From the NCBI GenBank assembly GCA_013396635.1, contig WBMW01005516.1, forward strand, positions 187,561-251,560: DNA of 64,000 nucleotides. Direction: 5' to 3'. This DNA comes from Penelope pileata. Taxonomy: Eukaryota; Chordata; Aves; Galliformes; Cracidae. The notes under the pieces were generated by a model. That model was not told the DNA's origin. It searched no databases and worked only from the letters and a program-made list of their open reading frames with translations. Positions 14,571 to 26,176 of the stretch are shown in pieces (positions within the stretch are counted from its first letter, which is position 1; every line of letters starts with the position of its first letter). A program made the position numbers and the translations under genes.

Positions 14571-17500
14571 TATGTCGAATCTTGTGATCTTTGGTATATT
14601 CAGGTTTGCTTGCTTTCAACTGTATTGTATTTCATCAGTTTCATAAGTCTTAGATCAGATTCTCAAAAGCATTTGTGTTTGTGCCTTCTATTGACTCTAG
14701 AAGAGTCGTGTAATATTATACCAAGGATTCATCTAAGAGTAGTCTCACTAAGTGACCATGAACTGATACTTACAAAAAGATTATAAACTTGGCAAATATT
14801 GCACAGTATCTCTCCTCTATTTCCGTCTCAAAGGACTGTCAAACCAGAGTCTGAAATTCAGATTGTTAAAATTTAGTATATCTTAATATTCAAATATCCA
14901 CAACTGCACTATGCACATTGTGCATTAATTTTATAACACTTGTTTTAAATATGCTGCTAGTAATTTAATTGTCATTCTGCATCTTCTCCATTGTAGAAAA
15001 GTAAGGAATTGGCATTTTCGTTTTAATTTTATGAACATCTAGCACATTCTCCTGTTACCCCTTTTACAAAATAAATTCCTCATCTATCTAGTTTCTCTCT
15101 CCCTGAAAAAATTACTCTCATCATGCTTGTTGTTCTTTTCTACATTTTTTTCTTATAATGTATCTTTCTTTACATTGAGGATGAAAACTGCTCACATTGT
15201 TCCAAAGAAGCAGATGTTTAACTACTCCGAGGTTTTGGGCTATTACCTATATACATTTAGTAGGAAGGCAAGAGAGTCAGTGTTTAATGATTTGCAGCAG
15301 ACTACATTTATTAAGAGCTAGAAGACAAAGGAGAACCTCACTGAAACCAAGGGCTATCAGGCTGTGTCATGATAAATGCTATATATGCAGTCAATGCTTT
15401 TGTATGAATTAAGTCTAGCATGTTTAAAGTTAAGTCCACGGTAAGTGCTTTGTTGGACTGAGTCCCAGAATCCTGCCTCCTTGAAGGAGATCATAGATGT
15501 TCATCAGCAAAAGTTCACAGTTAGTACAGACGTTGCCTGTACTTTGCAGTGAAACATTGCTTACTCTATCCTTGACCTGGTGTCTTCTGTGTTCTGCTTT
15601 ACTATTTGGAAACTTTTCAAAAATATGTTTTCACATATAATTTAGATATTATTTCCTTAAATGCCCTGCCACTATAATCTCTTTTTAAAAGAAACTCTAG
15701 CTAGTAACAGCTGACATCTCACTTTCGCTCTTTCAAGTCATCTATTTAAAACTTCAGTAGATATATATTTATTTTTAAATCAATTATCCTTTCCAAACAG
15801 CCCTCCCCACTTTCATCCCTCTCTTTATATTTGCTTACACTTTTCCTTTCTGCACTGTGTATAAAATCCTTGTTGTTCTCATTGTCTCTTTAGGAACAGT
15901 ACATTTTTCAATCTAATATTTAGGGTCAGAAATGGTGCAAAGAAGTCTCCTGCTCTTGCAGGTTTTATAGCTCACTTGCATGATACAGTATAGGGTATTT
16001 CTCCCCACGGATCTTAACGTTAGGAAAAAACTAGGGCTAATGTAAAGACCTTTCACATTACTGTTAATACTTTTGAAACTACACTAAGAGTAATGTTCCA
16101 AGTAAATCTAAAGACTAATATAGTTTCCTCTTTCAATGAGATATAATGAAGTATCACATCAGCATTTTAGGATTAGAAGCCCCTTGAGCTTTCTTTTTTT
16201 AATTAGACTATTGATTTTCTTCCAACATTCGTTGTCTAAAACTTGATCACTGACACTTTTCACCTTTATAAAACAGGACCCACCGCAGTTTGAATAAAAT
16301 ATCTTGAAGAACACAGAACTCCAGGTAAAAACAAAAATCTGACAATATTTTTGGTCAGGGAAAATTCAGTCCTTTATAACTAGGCATGCCATGAAATACA
16401 GTGGTCTGCATTGTAGTTTAATGCTACATCCTGAAAATATATTAAGTAAGATGTTTGGTCACTTTATGATTGCTCTGCTAACTACTCTTTCAAGGCCCAA
16501 ACTAGTTGTGGTGAACAGAAATGTTAGGAACGTTATGTAAAAATCCTCATACAGGCCTTGTTTCTCCTTGGGAAGCAGAAGAATTACAAAAGTCCCGATT
16601 CAGGGACAAAAAGAAAAAAAAAAAGAATAAAAAGACAATATTTAATAAAATAATGTTTTGAAGCTGAAATAGATTGAGCAACACATCTCTCTCTATGCAA
16701 TCCATTTCTCTAGCTTGGCTCATTTTTCCGATTTGTCCTTGTCAAAATTATATTTTTCTGTGCATCGGGTATTTGGCTGAAGCCTTTTCTATACCGTCAT
16801 AGCAACAGAACTACTTCTTTTTTTAAAGTGTATGAAAATAAAGAATGTAATACTTCACGAGTTTTTAAATCTTGTAGCGCACTCTTTTTGACTGTCATCA
16901 GTTTCCAAAAACCCTCAGGAAGAGCTGCTTTTAGCCCTTTTTTTTTTTTTTTTTTAAGATAATAAGTACATCTCAAAATAGTTCGAATCCATTCTAACTT
17001 AATGAAGAAGGGGAAGAATAGCATTACTTCATAAGAAACTCTAGAGTTCTGAAACAGCTCTAGGAAGTCTCAATCCTCCTTCCTATACACTATGTCTTTT
17101 CTGTTAATTCTATTTTCTTTCTTCAGCTGCTTTTCTTTGTGAAAAAGCGATCATAAACGATGGTATATTTAGGAGTAAAGGAGAGCACTAGGGAGAAAGA
17201 AGGGATCTATTCAGCCATGTGGAAGCCTAACACCAGCAGTTAATTTTCACTTGCAAAAATTAGAACCTCTTCAGGAAGGAAAAAACAAAAGCCTGAGGCA
17301 AACAGAGCTATTCTTGGACAAATTTAAAATATGCATGCAATCAGAGGGAGTTCTAAGATGTGAGTGGAAACATTCTATATATCTGCTGCTACAGGTAGTG
17401 CTGGACAGGTACAATCACTTGATGTGAAAGCATAAGGCAACAAAGTTACAAGAGTTGAACATTTTCTGGGGATTAATAACTAGCTGGGATGAGTGCATGA

Positions 17501-20500
17501 CCACTGATGCAGCAGAAAGTAAGCCCATTCAGTCACTAGTCTCCAGAAAATTTCTTACATCGTTGCATTGTTCTAAGCTGAAAATGAAGAGAAAAATGAT
17601 TCTCATATTGACAGTTATTATATATTTTGTAAAAAAAGAAATAAAAATAAAAAGTCAACCTTGTGATAGCACTGAGGGTCAGAAAAAATTTTGCATTACA
17701 CTTTAGATGAATAAAAATACATGCTTAATTGGCAGGTAGTTTTTTGTGTTTACCTTTCAGGTAAGCCTGCTCTTGTGTATGTACATGAAAAAATCTTCCT
17801 AACTACCAAAGATGACACAGGAAGTCCATGTGAGAACTGGCACTAAATCTTTGTGCTTTATGATATTTTGTTTGTTTGCTTTGTTTTGTCTGTTTCTTTT
17901 TTACTTAAAGTTGCATATGATATAATGCAGTTCTTTTAGGATTTTTCTTAATTAATTGCCTCTCTAGAGATGAGTGGAAAAGTTACCTGTACCACCTTGG
18001 AACATGTTAGTCAGTATATAACTACTTAACAGTACAGATTTAGAATGAGAATGACATCAATAAATGTAATGAGTTAGAATAATTCAGATAACAATGGGTA
18101 TGTTAGAACCGCTGTAACAATAAAGCTTATATAGAGTAAAACTTTTGTAGAGAAAAATATATATTTATGATTCTGTTGGTACAGCAGTTGGGCATCTCTG
18201 TTATGTAGCGAGAGAATCACTACATGGTAATGAGATTTCTAGAAGACAGAAAGTGCCAATTTACACAAGGAAAAGAGGGAGATGAAAGGGAGGTGTAGTC
18301 TATTGAAAAAAATTCACATGCATTAAAACGAAGGATACAGGGGGACTGTCAGCCTTCACTGATCAGCTTAGACAGATAGAAATTAATTATATTTTGTTTA
18401 AGAAGCTGCCTCTGTAGCCTTGGTCAATTTTAAAAAGCACATTAGAAGATTTTTCAAACTGGCTTTCCAATTACCCTGGATGGCAGGCAAAGTACTTTGA
18501 AACTAAATTTGTTTTAAATTGGTAAATGCAACCAATTCTGACTGACAGTGTTTTCAAAATTCGTAACACAGTATTACTGGCCAATGTAATTCTAAGGGGA
18601 ACACCAAAAGAAACTTTATTTTCTTTCAAAGAACAGAAAGACAAGAATATCAAGAAAAAAACTGCAAAATATTATTATTTAAGAAATGTTAAGTGAAGAA
18701 ATAAAAAAGAGGAAAGGGCTAGCCCAAGAGGAAAACAATTTTGCTTGCAACATTAAATATGAGCCCTTTGAAGCAATGATATTGTGTGCCTGGAAAATAT
18801 ACCACTTCTGACAATAGAAAATGTACTGTCCTAAGGGTTTCTGATTGGACCTCATGGTATGTTTGATGCCCAGAAAAGTGTAAATCATATCAGAATTGCT
18901 AGGCAACAGACTCCTGCCTTTGAGATGACTGTGAAGGGAATGATGGTATAATGCCTTCCATCTCTTTTTCTTTGGCTGATTGGGTTGTCTTTTTTAGCTT
19001 GTAGGAAAGCTATATAGGTGATCTTCTTTAATGAAAGTGTTTCTAATTTTTGTTATTTTACAATGATCTTTGAATTTAATTCTCAGTAAACTTAGTTTTT
19101 CTATTGAAGATCCATTTTTTATAAATATTATCAGAATAGAAACATTAATTCACTGAAATTCTTAGTGTTATGTTTTCAAAAGAAACTCAAAATTCAAAGG
19201 AATTAGAGTTTTTTTTCAAGTAAATTTTAAGAAAAACTTACAAATAACAGAAGAACAGATAGTAGCCTATTTTTTACATGACAGATTTTAATATATATTT
19301 GTATTAAATACATATGGTGTGATTAGTTGCTAAGATATGTTGCTGTAACTGCCGCCTCTTCCTGAGCAAAAAGGGCAACAGCATTTTGTAGGAGCTATCA
19401 TATTGAGCTATCATATTTATGTCATTTCAGATGCATATTCTGCAATCTTTAGCTGCTGGAATAAAACCATGCTATAGTAAACCATGCTATAATTTAAACT
19501 TCATATTTTTTAAGAAGCAAAAAATTGAAACATGGGTAATATCATTGTAGCAAGCGTGTACATGTTGCACTCAGCAGTTTCCAATATGCTTTAACATTCT
19601 CCACTTCAGTGTAAAATAGGCTGTCCACAGAAATAATTTGCTATGAATCATGGTATAGAATTAAAATTTTCTATATCTCAACTACTTTCTAAGGGAAAAA
19701 GAATCACCTCCTCAGCTGACATTTATCAAAACCGATTTTTCTTCATTGCTCAAATATATGTAATTACTAAATATTTGAAGGCAAGATCACATTTTAAAAA
19801 ATGCCTGAGAAACTAACTGCTTCAGAACTGACCTTTGGTATTGCTAAATTATAAATTTTAGTGATGTTTTGATAAATGAGAACAACACCTTGAAAGAATA
19901 CTCATTCTTCCTCTTCCTGAGCAAATCCAGCATCAAGATTCTATTCTCCTTAATTGAGTTGAAAAGAAAATAGTGTCTATGTTGATACTGCTGGTTTTCC
20001 TTTTAATATTCTATATACTAATAAATAATCACTATTCATTCAAGGAGATGTTACTGCAGGGAAAAAATAATAACACCTCTAACTCCAACTGTTCAGAAAC
20101 TACGTCAGCTCCCAAACTTTTGAGAATCCAAGAATTTTGTAAAAAACAATGTAAAGATTTAAGGTAAATATGAGCTAAGTACACGTTCTTTTAAAGATAT
20201 CAGAAGATTAAAACTGTAAGTAATGTACACAATCTTTATTCGATTAGAAATGTTTTTTCTATTACCCCTGAGAGAATGACTCCACTAACTCTTTTCTGCT
20301 TCCTAGTGTACGAATATAACTTCACTATATGTTCACTCTTTATCTCTTACAGATACACATATATCCAGTACTTCCTCAAGTTTTCTCATACACATTCTTT
20401 TACTTGTGTATTCTGCTTTGTGATTTGTTTGTCCTTGCCATCAGCTTCTTTTACTTCTCATATACTTCACTTTCTGACTTCACCCTTATACCGCCTTTCG

Positions 20501-22676
20501 TCTAATTTCCCCTCCACCTTTTCTTCTGGATCCTATTTCCCTACATATTTTATACTCTTTCATCCCTCCAATTTTCTTTCTTCTACGATTTATTCCTCAC
20601 TTTCAAAGCTGTGAGTAACTGTAATTGCTAATTATTACTGAACTTCTATCCTGATGGAAATGATACTAATCATAACTTCTATCTCCAGAGCTAAAAGAAA
20701 ACATCAGCTTTGGTCAGTTTTGTCAATAATGCAGTAATACTGATTATATAGTATCATAAAAATTTAAATGTACGTTCTGTGGGCAACTTTATAATGTAGT
20801 GTAATGCGGGCACCAGCATCCTAAAGTCTGATTGTTATGAAAAGGTAAGTACTAGACAAACCTCAGTTAATGTATTTACTGAAATTGATTGTAAAAACAT
20901 GGGACAGTATGTGCTGACAAAAGAATAGACAGGTTTAACAGGCCTTATTTTACCCCGTATAAATGCAACTCCAAGCAAACATAGTCATTATTTACCATGT
21001 TTTTGTAGTGCCAATCCTTTTAAAAATGGCTGTAGCTGTATTACCATCAGTGAATAATGTTAATAAGCTTCATTATGTAGTCAAAATACCATTGAGGGAC
21101 ATACACCTAAGTAGCTCATCAAATCTTGAAATCTAGATTTCAGTTTTGACAGTTTCATCCAAGAAAATCTACAGATTATTCTACAATGAGATGAAACAAA
21201 CGTTCTCATTTGTTGATTTTGTAATTTTGAAACTTGATAACAAATATTAAGTGAGAATCAAAAACAGTGAGAATTGCTCAATCTCCATTTTTCCCCAGTA
21301 CTAAAAGAATTGATGTAAAAAATTAACATAAAAAAGTAACAAGTTCTGTCTCTCCTGAACAGCAGCTAGCAAGAGTTTTAGTGAGAGGTGTCAAATTTTA
21401 CAAAGGCAATATAGGAAGTGTTTAAAAACTAGACACAATTCTGTTATTATCTTTCAAAACTAGCAGATTCAGGTGCTGCCAAATATACTGAGGGAAAAAC
21501 AAAAGCAACCAATCAATTAACAAGGAGGTTCTGCATACTTAGAAACAGCATCGCTGGTATCAGAGTGTATAATATATACTGATCTCTGTGCAACCAGGTT
21601 ACAATTTTCTAATGAAAGTAAAAAATATATAGCTAAAGAATTCTGTATTCTGAGCAAAATGTAATGTAACATTTCTAATACTTCCCTAAATCAAACTGAA
21701 CATTCATTAACAGAGTAGTTCACAACACTAATGATAAGTTCAATGTTCAGTAAATAAGGCACGTTGTGACAAGAAAACCAGGTACAGATTTTCATCTTTC
21801 TACATTTAAACAAAGTCACTTCACATTCATCAGCCAATAAAGAAGAATTTTCAGATCTAGGTATTAGTAATCAGGATTAGATTCTTATGACTTTACCAAA
21901 AGGTTATCAGCATATTCCTCTAAACTTGCATGTTTCGTTATGCTTTGCAAGAACAAGATGTGTCTTATTCTGATAACTGAAATTAGCATTTCCTTTTCTC
22001 CTGTTCCCATTTCAGCCATTAATAGTCACTCTTACTGAAAGACAGCATAGTCCAATTAGTAAAGCACTGTAGAAAGAAATAGGAGACATGTTTTCCACTC
22101 CAGGCCAATCACTGACCAGAATCTAGCTTGTTTATTTCATTTGTCTTATCACTTTCAGCTGTGCGAGACTGCATATTTGCATATTTTGTACTGCATTACA
22201 GTAAAAATCTCAAGAGTTCATTAGAAGTCATAGTAGAAGTAACCATGTTTTCTTCTAGCTTATATAATTAGCGAACACAACAACTTGCAGACTTATTTAG
22301 GAAGAAAAAATCATCTGAGTCAAGTATCTCTTTACTACAGTCCTTTCATGTACAAAAATGTCTGCCAAGTTTCCTTGAACGCTCTGAGTAGCAATAGTTT
22401 ATTTCCTTTCTTACAAGAAAGAAGAGAGATCCACTGCTTTATTTCTGCTCTCTCACACCTTCCTGTTGGGCTTTCTAGAACTTTTCAAATTATTTTTCCT
22501 CAGGTAGGCAAAAGCTGCAATTAAACGCTTTCCTAGTTCCTGCATTTACAGTTGGTCCAGACTGAAACAGCTGTTACAGCTTAACTGTTGATTCCTTAGA
22601 GATTTAGAGAGTGGCTTCTGCTGTCTCCTTATTTTGTTTTCTAAACAATCCTTTTTTTTTTTTTNTTTTTAAAAAA

Positions 22677-22708
<32 letters not shown>

Positions 22709-22894
22709 ATATGACAGACAGCTAGCATTGTTTTCTGCTTCATTGAGGCCTATGATGGCTTTTAGATCAGACATTCTTGATGGCCACTGTTAAAATCATC
22801 TCCCACAACTCTTTTCCTTCTCAATGTTGCTAAAATATACAAATCATTTTACTAAGATATGATCTCCCAGCATGTTGCTATGATCGAAAAAGCT
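14571..22894. other. Unique AT-rich DNA, no gene recognised
   Basis: No transposon, RNA gene or protein family was recognised. The longest frame is 112 codons at 20276-20614 (+), which is only a pyrimidine-rich stretch. Poly-T tracts lie at 16939-16955 and 22652-22704. Small local duplications occur near 19391-19417 and 19465-19492. Confidence 0.55.
22652..22704. repeat. Long poly-T tract with an undetermined base
   Basis: Two T runs are separated by AAAAAATC. An ambiguous N stands at 22665 inside the first run, the only one I noticed in the window. The length of this homopolymer is therefore unreliable in the assembly. Confidence 0.9.
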
Positions 22895-22938
22895 TGTGTG
22901 TGTATATTTGTGTGTGTGTGTGTGCATGTGTGTATGTA
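22895..22938 (+). repeat. (TG)n microsatellite, imperfect
   Basis: TG repeats are interrupted by TATATT, CA and TA. It lies about 45 bases upstream of the solo LTR. Confidence 0.9.
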
Positions 22939-22982
22939 ACATGGTGTAAACAAAGAAATGGTGAATAGAAGGAACAACAGAG

Positions 22983-23562
22983 TATCCTGGGTTTTGACAT
23001 TATTCCAGTGGCTAGTTGTCTTAGATTCTAACAGAAGTTACGTTTCTCATAGTGTCTAGTATGAAGCATGAAGTATGTTCTAGTCTCAGAAGAAAAACAA
23101 GCTGATAACACCCTGGCAGTGTTGAACGGAGCCGAGGACATAACTCAGTTCCGCATTCCTCTGCCAGTGAAACAGTTAGGGGGGGCATAAGGAGCTGGGA
23201 ACTGGGAGGGGACAGGACCAGGGCAGCTGACCCAAATTGACCAAAGAGGTATTCCATCCCATATAACATCATGTGACTGGGGGGATTTCTGGTTCCTTTT
23301 GTTATGGAGGGGGTTAGCTGGGAGGAAGGATCGCAGCTGGCTGGGAGCCCTTGCTCTGCATATCCTCTTTATATATATATGTATATATATATATCCTGTT
23401 ATTTCTTTTGTTTTCTTCACTATCTTAGTAAATAGTGTTTGTCTCAACCCACGAGTTTTACTGCATATTTCTCTACTTCTCTCCCCCATCCCATTTAGGG
23501 AGGGGGGAGGGTGAGTGAATAACTGTGTGGAACTTAGCTATCTGCTGAGTCAAACCACGACA
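22983..23562 (+). mobile_element. Solo LTR of an avian ERVL-like endogenous retrovirus
   Basis: It starts TATCCTGGGTTTTGAC (canonical TGTCCTGG) and ends AAACCACGACA, the usual edges of an avian ERVL-type LTR. Recognisable internal blocks, in order, are GCTGATAACACCCTGG, GGGAGGGGACAGGACCAGGG, AGCTGACCCAAATTGACCAA, GTATTCCATCCCATATAACA, CTCAACCCACGAGTTTTACT and a GGGAGGGGGGAGGGTGAGTG U5 segment. A TA microsatellite sits at 23369-23394. No retroviral coding sequence adjoins either side, so it is a solo LTR left by recombination. The first base pair of the TG edge is mutated and no clear target duplication is visible. Frames of 71-114 codons inside it are fortuitous. Family naming is from memory. 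Confidence 0.8.
23369..23394. repeat. (TA)n microsatellite inside the LTR
   Basis: Alternating TA is interrupted once by G. It sits within the LTR at 22983-23562 and has probably expanded after insertion. Confidence 0.9.
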
Positions 23563-24628
23563 CTAGTGAAAAGTGTAGACACTCCTGAAGCCCTGAATCC
23601 AATTTAGGAAGAGCCAAAAGCACTTTTAAATGATTTTTGATAGTGCCTTACAACTGAAGTTTCTGTGATGTCAATTTAATTAGCTTTTCAAAGTAAATGG
23701 CTAAAGTATGTCTTGATGACAGTTCTTTACCTATAAAAAGAAGTCTACACAGGAAGCAGAAATTTGATATGAGCCCACATGAAGATAACAAACAAGTATA
23801 AAAGTAATTAACATGTCAGATCTCAGCTTAAATTCCAGTTTACAATAAATCACATGTAACCAGTTACCCATAGGAATTGTTTGTCAAGTGCATAAGTGGA
23901 GTCCTCATCACTGTAAATATTTCAGCCATGGTAAGATGCTTTCTGTATATTTCATCTTAATTTATGCAGTAATTATTTCAGGAAGGTCCTAAGTCTCATG
24001 TTATGTAGGAGGACAAATAAGATGATCTTAATATCTCTCTCTGGCTTTCAGAATACATTACCTAATTAACAGTTATTTTGAAGCTGCAGCGTCTAAACAT
24101 TAGTTTCCCCTAACAGCAGCTATACTAATTTCCCTTTTGAGTGCACATTTGGTTTTTCAAGTTGTTTTCTTTACGAGCATGGATGTCTAAAATTCATGTG
24201 AGGGTTAATCTGTCCTTATGTTAGCAAAGAAATAGGCTGAGATTGTGCAAGTCTAAGCAAGGGATTATTTGCTTCTTTTACAGTACACACAAATGCAGAA
24301 GCAATTGGAGAAACTGCTAGATATATTTCAGACAAAGCTAAAGTTAAGTGTGTGAAACAAGAAATACCTTCCTCTGATTTTAGCACTTTTTCTTTAATCC
24401 TTCCACTATTTCAAGAAGAGTTTTATCTTTCCTAATTACTAATTCTAAATAAATAATTTCTTTAATTTTCACAAAAATCAAGCTGCTTTTGGTAGCTTTA
24501 GTCTTAACAAATAGTCACATGTAACAAAGTCACAGAGTAGGTTTTTTTCCTTTTCTTATTTTTTTAAGACTGTGCCAGTGAAAGAAGCTTTTCCTTTGCT
24601 TAGTTACAGGAAAGTGTAGTCCCAGAAT
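23563..24628. other. Unique AT-rich DNA between LTR and CR1
   Basis: No gene, long frame or mobile element was recognised here. Confidence 0.55.
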
Positions 24629-25060
24629 AAATCATAGAATGACCTGAGCTGGAAGGGACCCCAAGAATCATCAAGTTCCAACCCCCCTGCTGCAGGAAAG
24701 GTCACCAATCTCCAGATCTAGTACCAGATCACATTACCCAGGGCCCCATCCAACCTGTTCTTGAACACCTTCAGGGACAGGACATCCACAGCCTCTCTGG
24801 CAGCCTGTTCCAGTGCCTCACCACTCTCTCAGTAAAGAACTTCCCCCTGACGTCCAAACTAAACCTTCCCTCCTTCAGCTTAAAACCACTCCCCCTTGTC
24901 CCATCACAATCTACCCTTGTAAAAAGTTGATTTCCCTCCTATTTATAATCTCCCTTTAAATACTGGAAGGCTGCAATGAGGTCCCCCCGCAGCCTTCTCT
25001 TCCCCAGGCTGAACAAGCCCAGCTCCCTCAGCCTGTCTTCATAGGAGAGGTGCTCCAGCC

Positions 25061-25100
25061 CTCTGATCATCTTTGTGGCCCTCTGATCATCTTTGTGACC
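25061..25100. repeat. 20-base perfect-register tandem duplication
   Basis: The unit CTCTGATCATCTTTGTGGCC at 25061-25080 is repeated at 25081-25100 with one change (GG to GA). It lies inside CR1 coding sequence and shifts the frame. Other CR1 copies in the window have one unit here. Confidence 0.9.
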
Positions 25101-25372
25101 CTCTCCAAAAGTTCCACGTGTTTCCTGTACTGGGATCCCCAGACCTGGATGCAGTACTCGAAATGGGGCCTCACAAGTGCAGAGTAGAGAGGGATAATCA
25201 CCTCCCTGTCCCTGCTGGCCACCCATCTTCTGATGGAGCCCAGGACACCATTGGCCTTCTGAGCTGCAAGAGCACACTGCTGGCTCATGTTCAGTTTTTT
25301 ATCCACCAGGACCCCCATGTCCTTCTCCGCAGGGCTACTCTCAAGGAGTTCTTCTACCAGTCTGTATATCAC
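25067..25372 (-). pseudogene. CR1 ORF2 C-terminal segment, broken
   Basis: The 101-codon frame continues the reverse transcriptase after the nested insertion. It has SSPAEKDMGVLVDKKLNMS, then QCALAAQKANGVLG and EVIIPLYSALVRPHFEYC, which are standard CR1 thumb and connection blocks. The frame collapses at a 20-base duplication (25061-25100), and the rest of the C-terminus (RDRLREL-type block) continues in another frame at 24939-25277. It belongs to the same element as the RT fragment at 25549-25956 and is non-functional. Confidence 0.9.
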
Positions 25373-25462
25373 AGAATCATAGAATCCTTAGAGTTGGAAG
25401 GGACCTTTAAAGGTCATCTAGTCCAACTCCCCTGCAATGTACAGGGACACCTACAGCTAGAT
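25370..25462 (-). mobile_element. Short CR1 3' end nested inside an older CR1
   Basis: A second CR1 tail (ACAGAATCATAGAATCCTTA on the plus strand) begins in the middle of the host CR1 coding region and runs about 93 bases to CTACAGCTAGATATAT. Host CR1 sequence resumes at once after it (CTGGAGTTACTACC). Both join points carry TATAT, a possible short target duplication. It is of the subfamily also seen at 27097 and 31356, so that subfamily was active after the host element had landed. Confidence 0.9.
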
Positions 25463-25548
25463 ATATCTATCTGGAGTTACTACCACCCAAGTGCAAAACC
25501 TTACACTTTGCTATGTTAAACCTTATTATGTTCACATGGGCCCACCTT

Positions 25549-25956
25549 TCAAGTTTGTTGAGGTCCCTCTGGATGGCATCTCTTTGAACTTTCTATTGAA
25601 TCAACTGCACCACTCAGCTTGATGTCATCAAACTTGCTGAGGGTGCACTCAATTCCATCATCGATGTCATTGATAAAGATGTTAAAGAGCACCAGTCCCA
25701 AGACAGACCTCTGGGGGACCCCGCTCGTTACTGGCCTCCACCTGGGCATAGAGCCATTTACCACAACCCTCTGTCTGCAGCCTTCCAACCAATTCCTTAT
25801 CCACCGAATAGTCCGCCCTTCGAATCCATATCTCTTCAATGTAGAGATAAGGATATGGTGGAGGACCATGACAAAGGCCTTGCAGAAATCCATGTAGATG
25901 ACATCAGTTGTGTTCCCTTTGCCCACTGATGCCATCACTCCGTCATAGAAGGCCAC
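25549..25956 (-). pseudogene. CR1 ORF2 reverse-transcriptase domain, defective
   Basis: The 135-codon frame covers the core palm of a non-LTR reverse transcriptase. The N-terminal third has the first catalytic block, DVIYMDFCKAF (about residues 18-28), whose Asp is kept. A nucleic-acid-binding block (RWIRNWLEG, about 51-59) and the SGVPQ turn (78-82) follow. The catalytic F-A-D-D box reads F-D-D at residues 109-111: the Ala codon is missing, consistent with an in-frame 3-base deletion relative to other CR1s. The glycine after SGVPQ is Arg. The frame ends in a frameshift at the C-terminus. It continues toward 25372 across the nested CR1. It would have primed cDNA synthesis at chromosomal nicks in its intact ancestor; this copy cannot be functional. 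Confidence 0.9.
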
Positions 25957-26176
25957 CAGATTGATCAGGCACGACCTTTCCTTGGTAAAGCCATGCTGGC
26001 TGTCTCAGATCACCCACTCATCCCTCATGTGCCTAAACATTTATTCCAGGAGGATCTGTTCCATGGTCTTCCCAGGCACAGAGATGAGTCCTTCCCTAAC
26101 TAAGCACTAGCTGTCACTAGTTATCCAAAGCATGATCCTACTACCATTTCCACTATATCTGATACAGACAATACAT

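Larger units (their letters stand above)
24629..26092 (-). mobile_element. CR1 retrotransposon, 5'-truncated, with reverse-transcriptase region
   Basis: This is the longest transposon in the window. The 3' tail (ATCATAGAAT on the plus strand) lies at 24629 and the 5' truncation is near 26092, where similarity to CR1 ends after CCCAGGCACAGAGATGAG. Reading on the minus strand it covers the reverse-transcriptase palm to the end of ORF2 and the 3' UTR. It is broken by a second CR1 at 25370-25462, a 20-base tandem duplication at 25061-25100 and several frameshifts. It is inactive. Only the 3' third of a full CR1 is present, typical of target-primed reverse transcription that stopped early. Confidence 0.95.

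Noticed and set aside
16980..16992. GTTCGAATCC, like a tRNA B-box
   Set aside because: No A-box, cloverleaf or terminator T-run is placed correctly, so it is not a tRNA gene or tRNA-derived SINE.
20276..20614. 112-codon plus-strand frame rich in Ser, Phe and Leu
   Set aside because: It is the product of a pyrimidine-rich stretch, with no domain, start context or homolog recognised.
23145..23514. Frames of 71 and 114 codons on opposite strands
   Set aside because: Both are inside the solo LTR and include the TA microsatellite.
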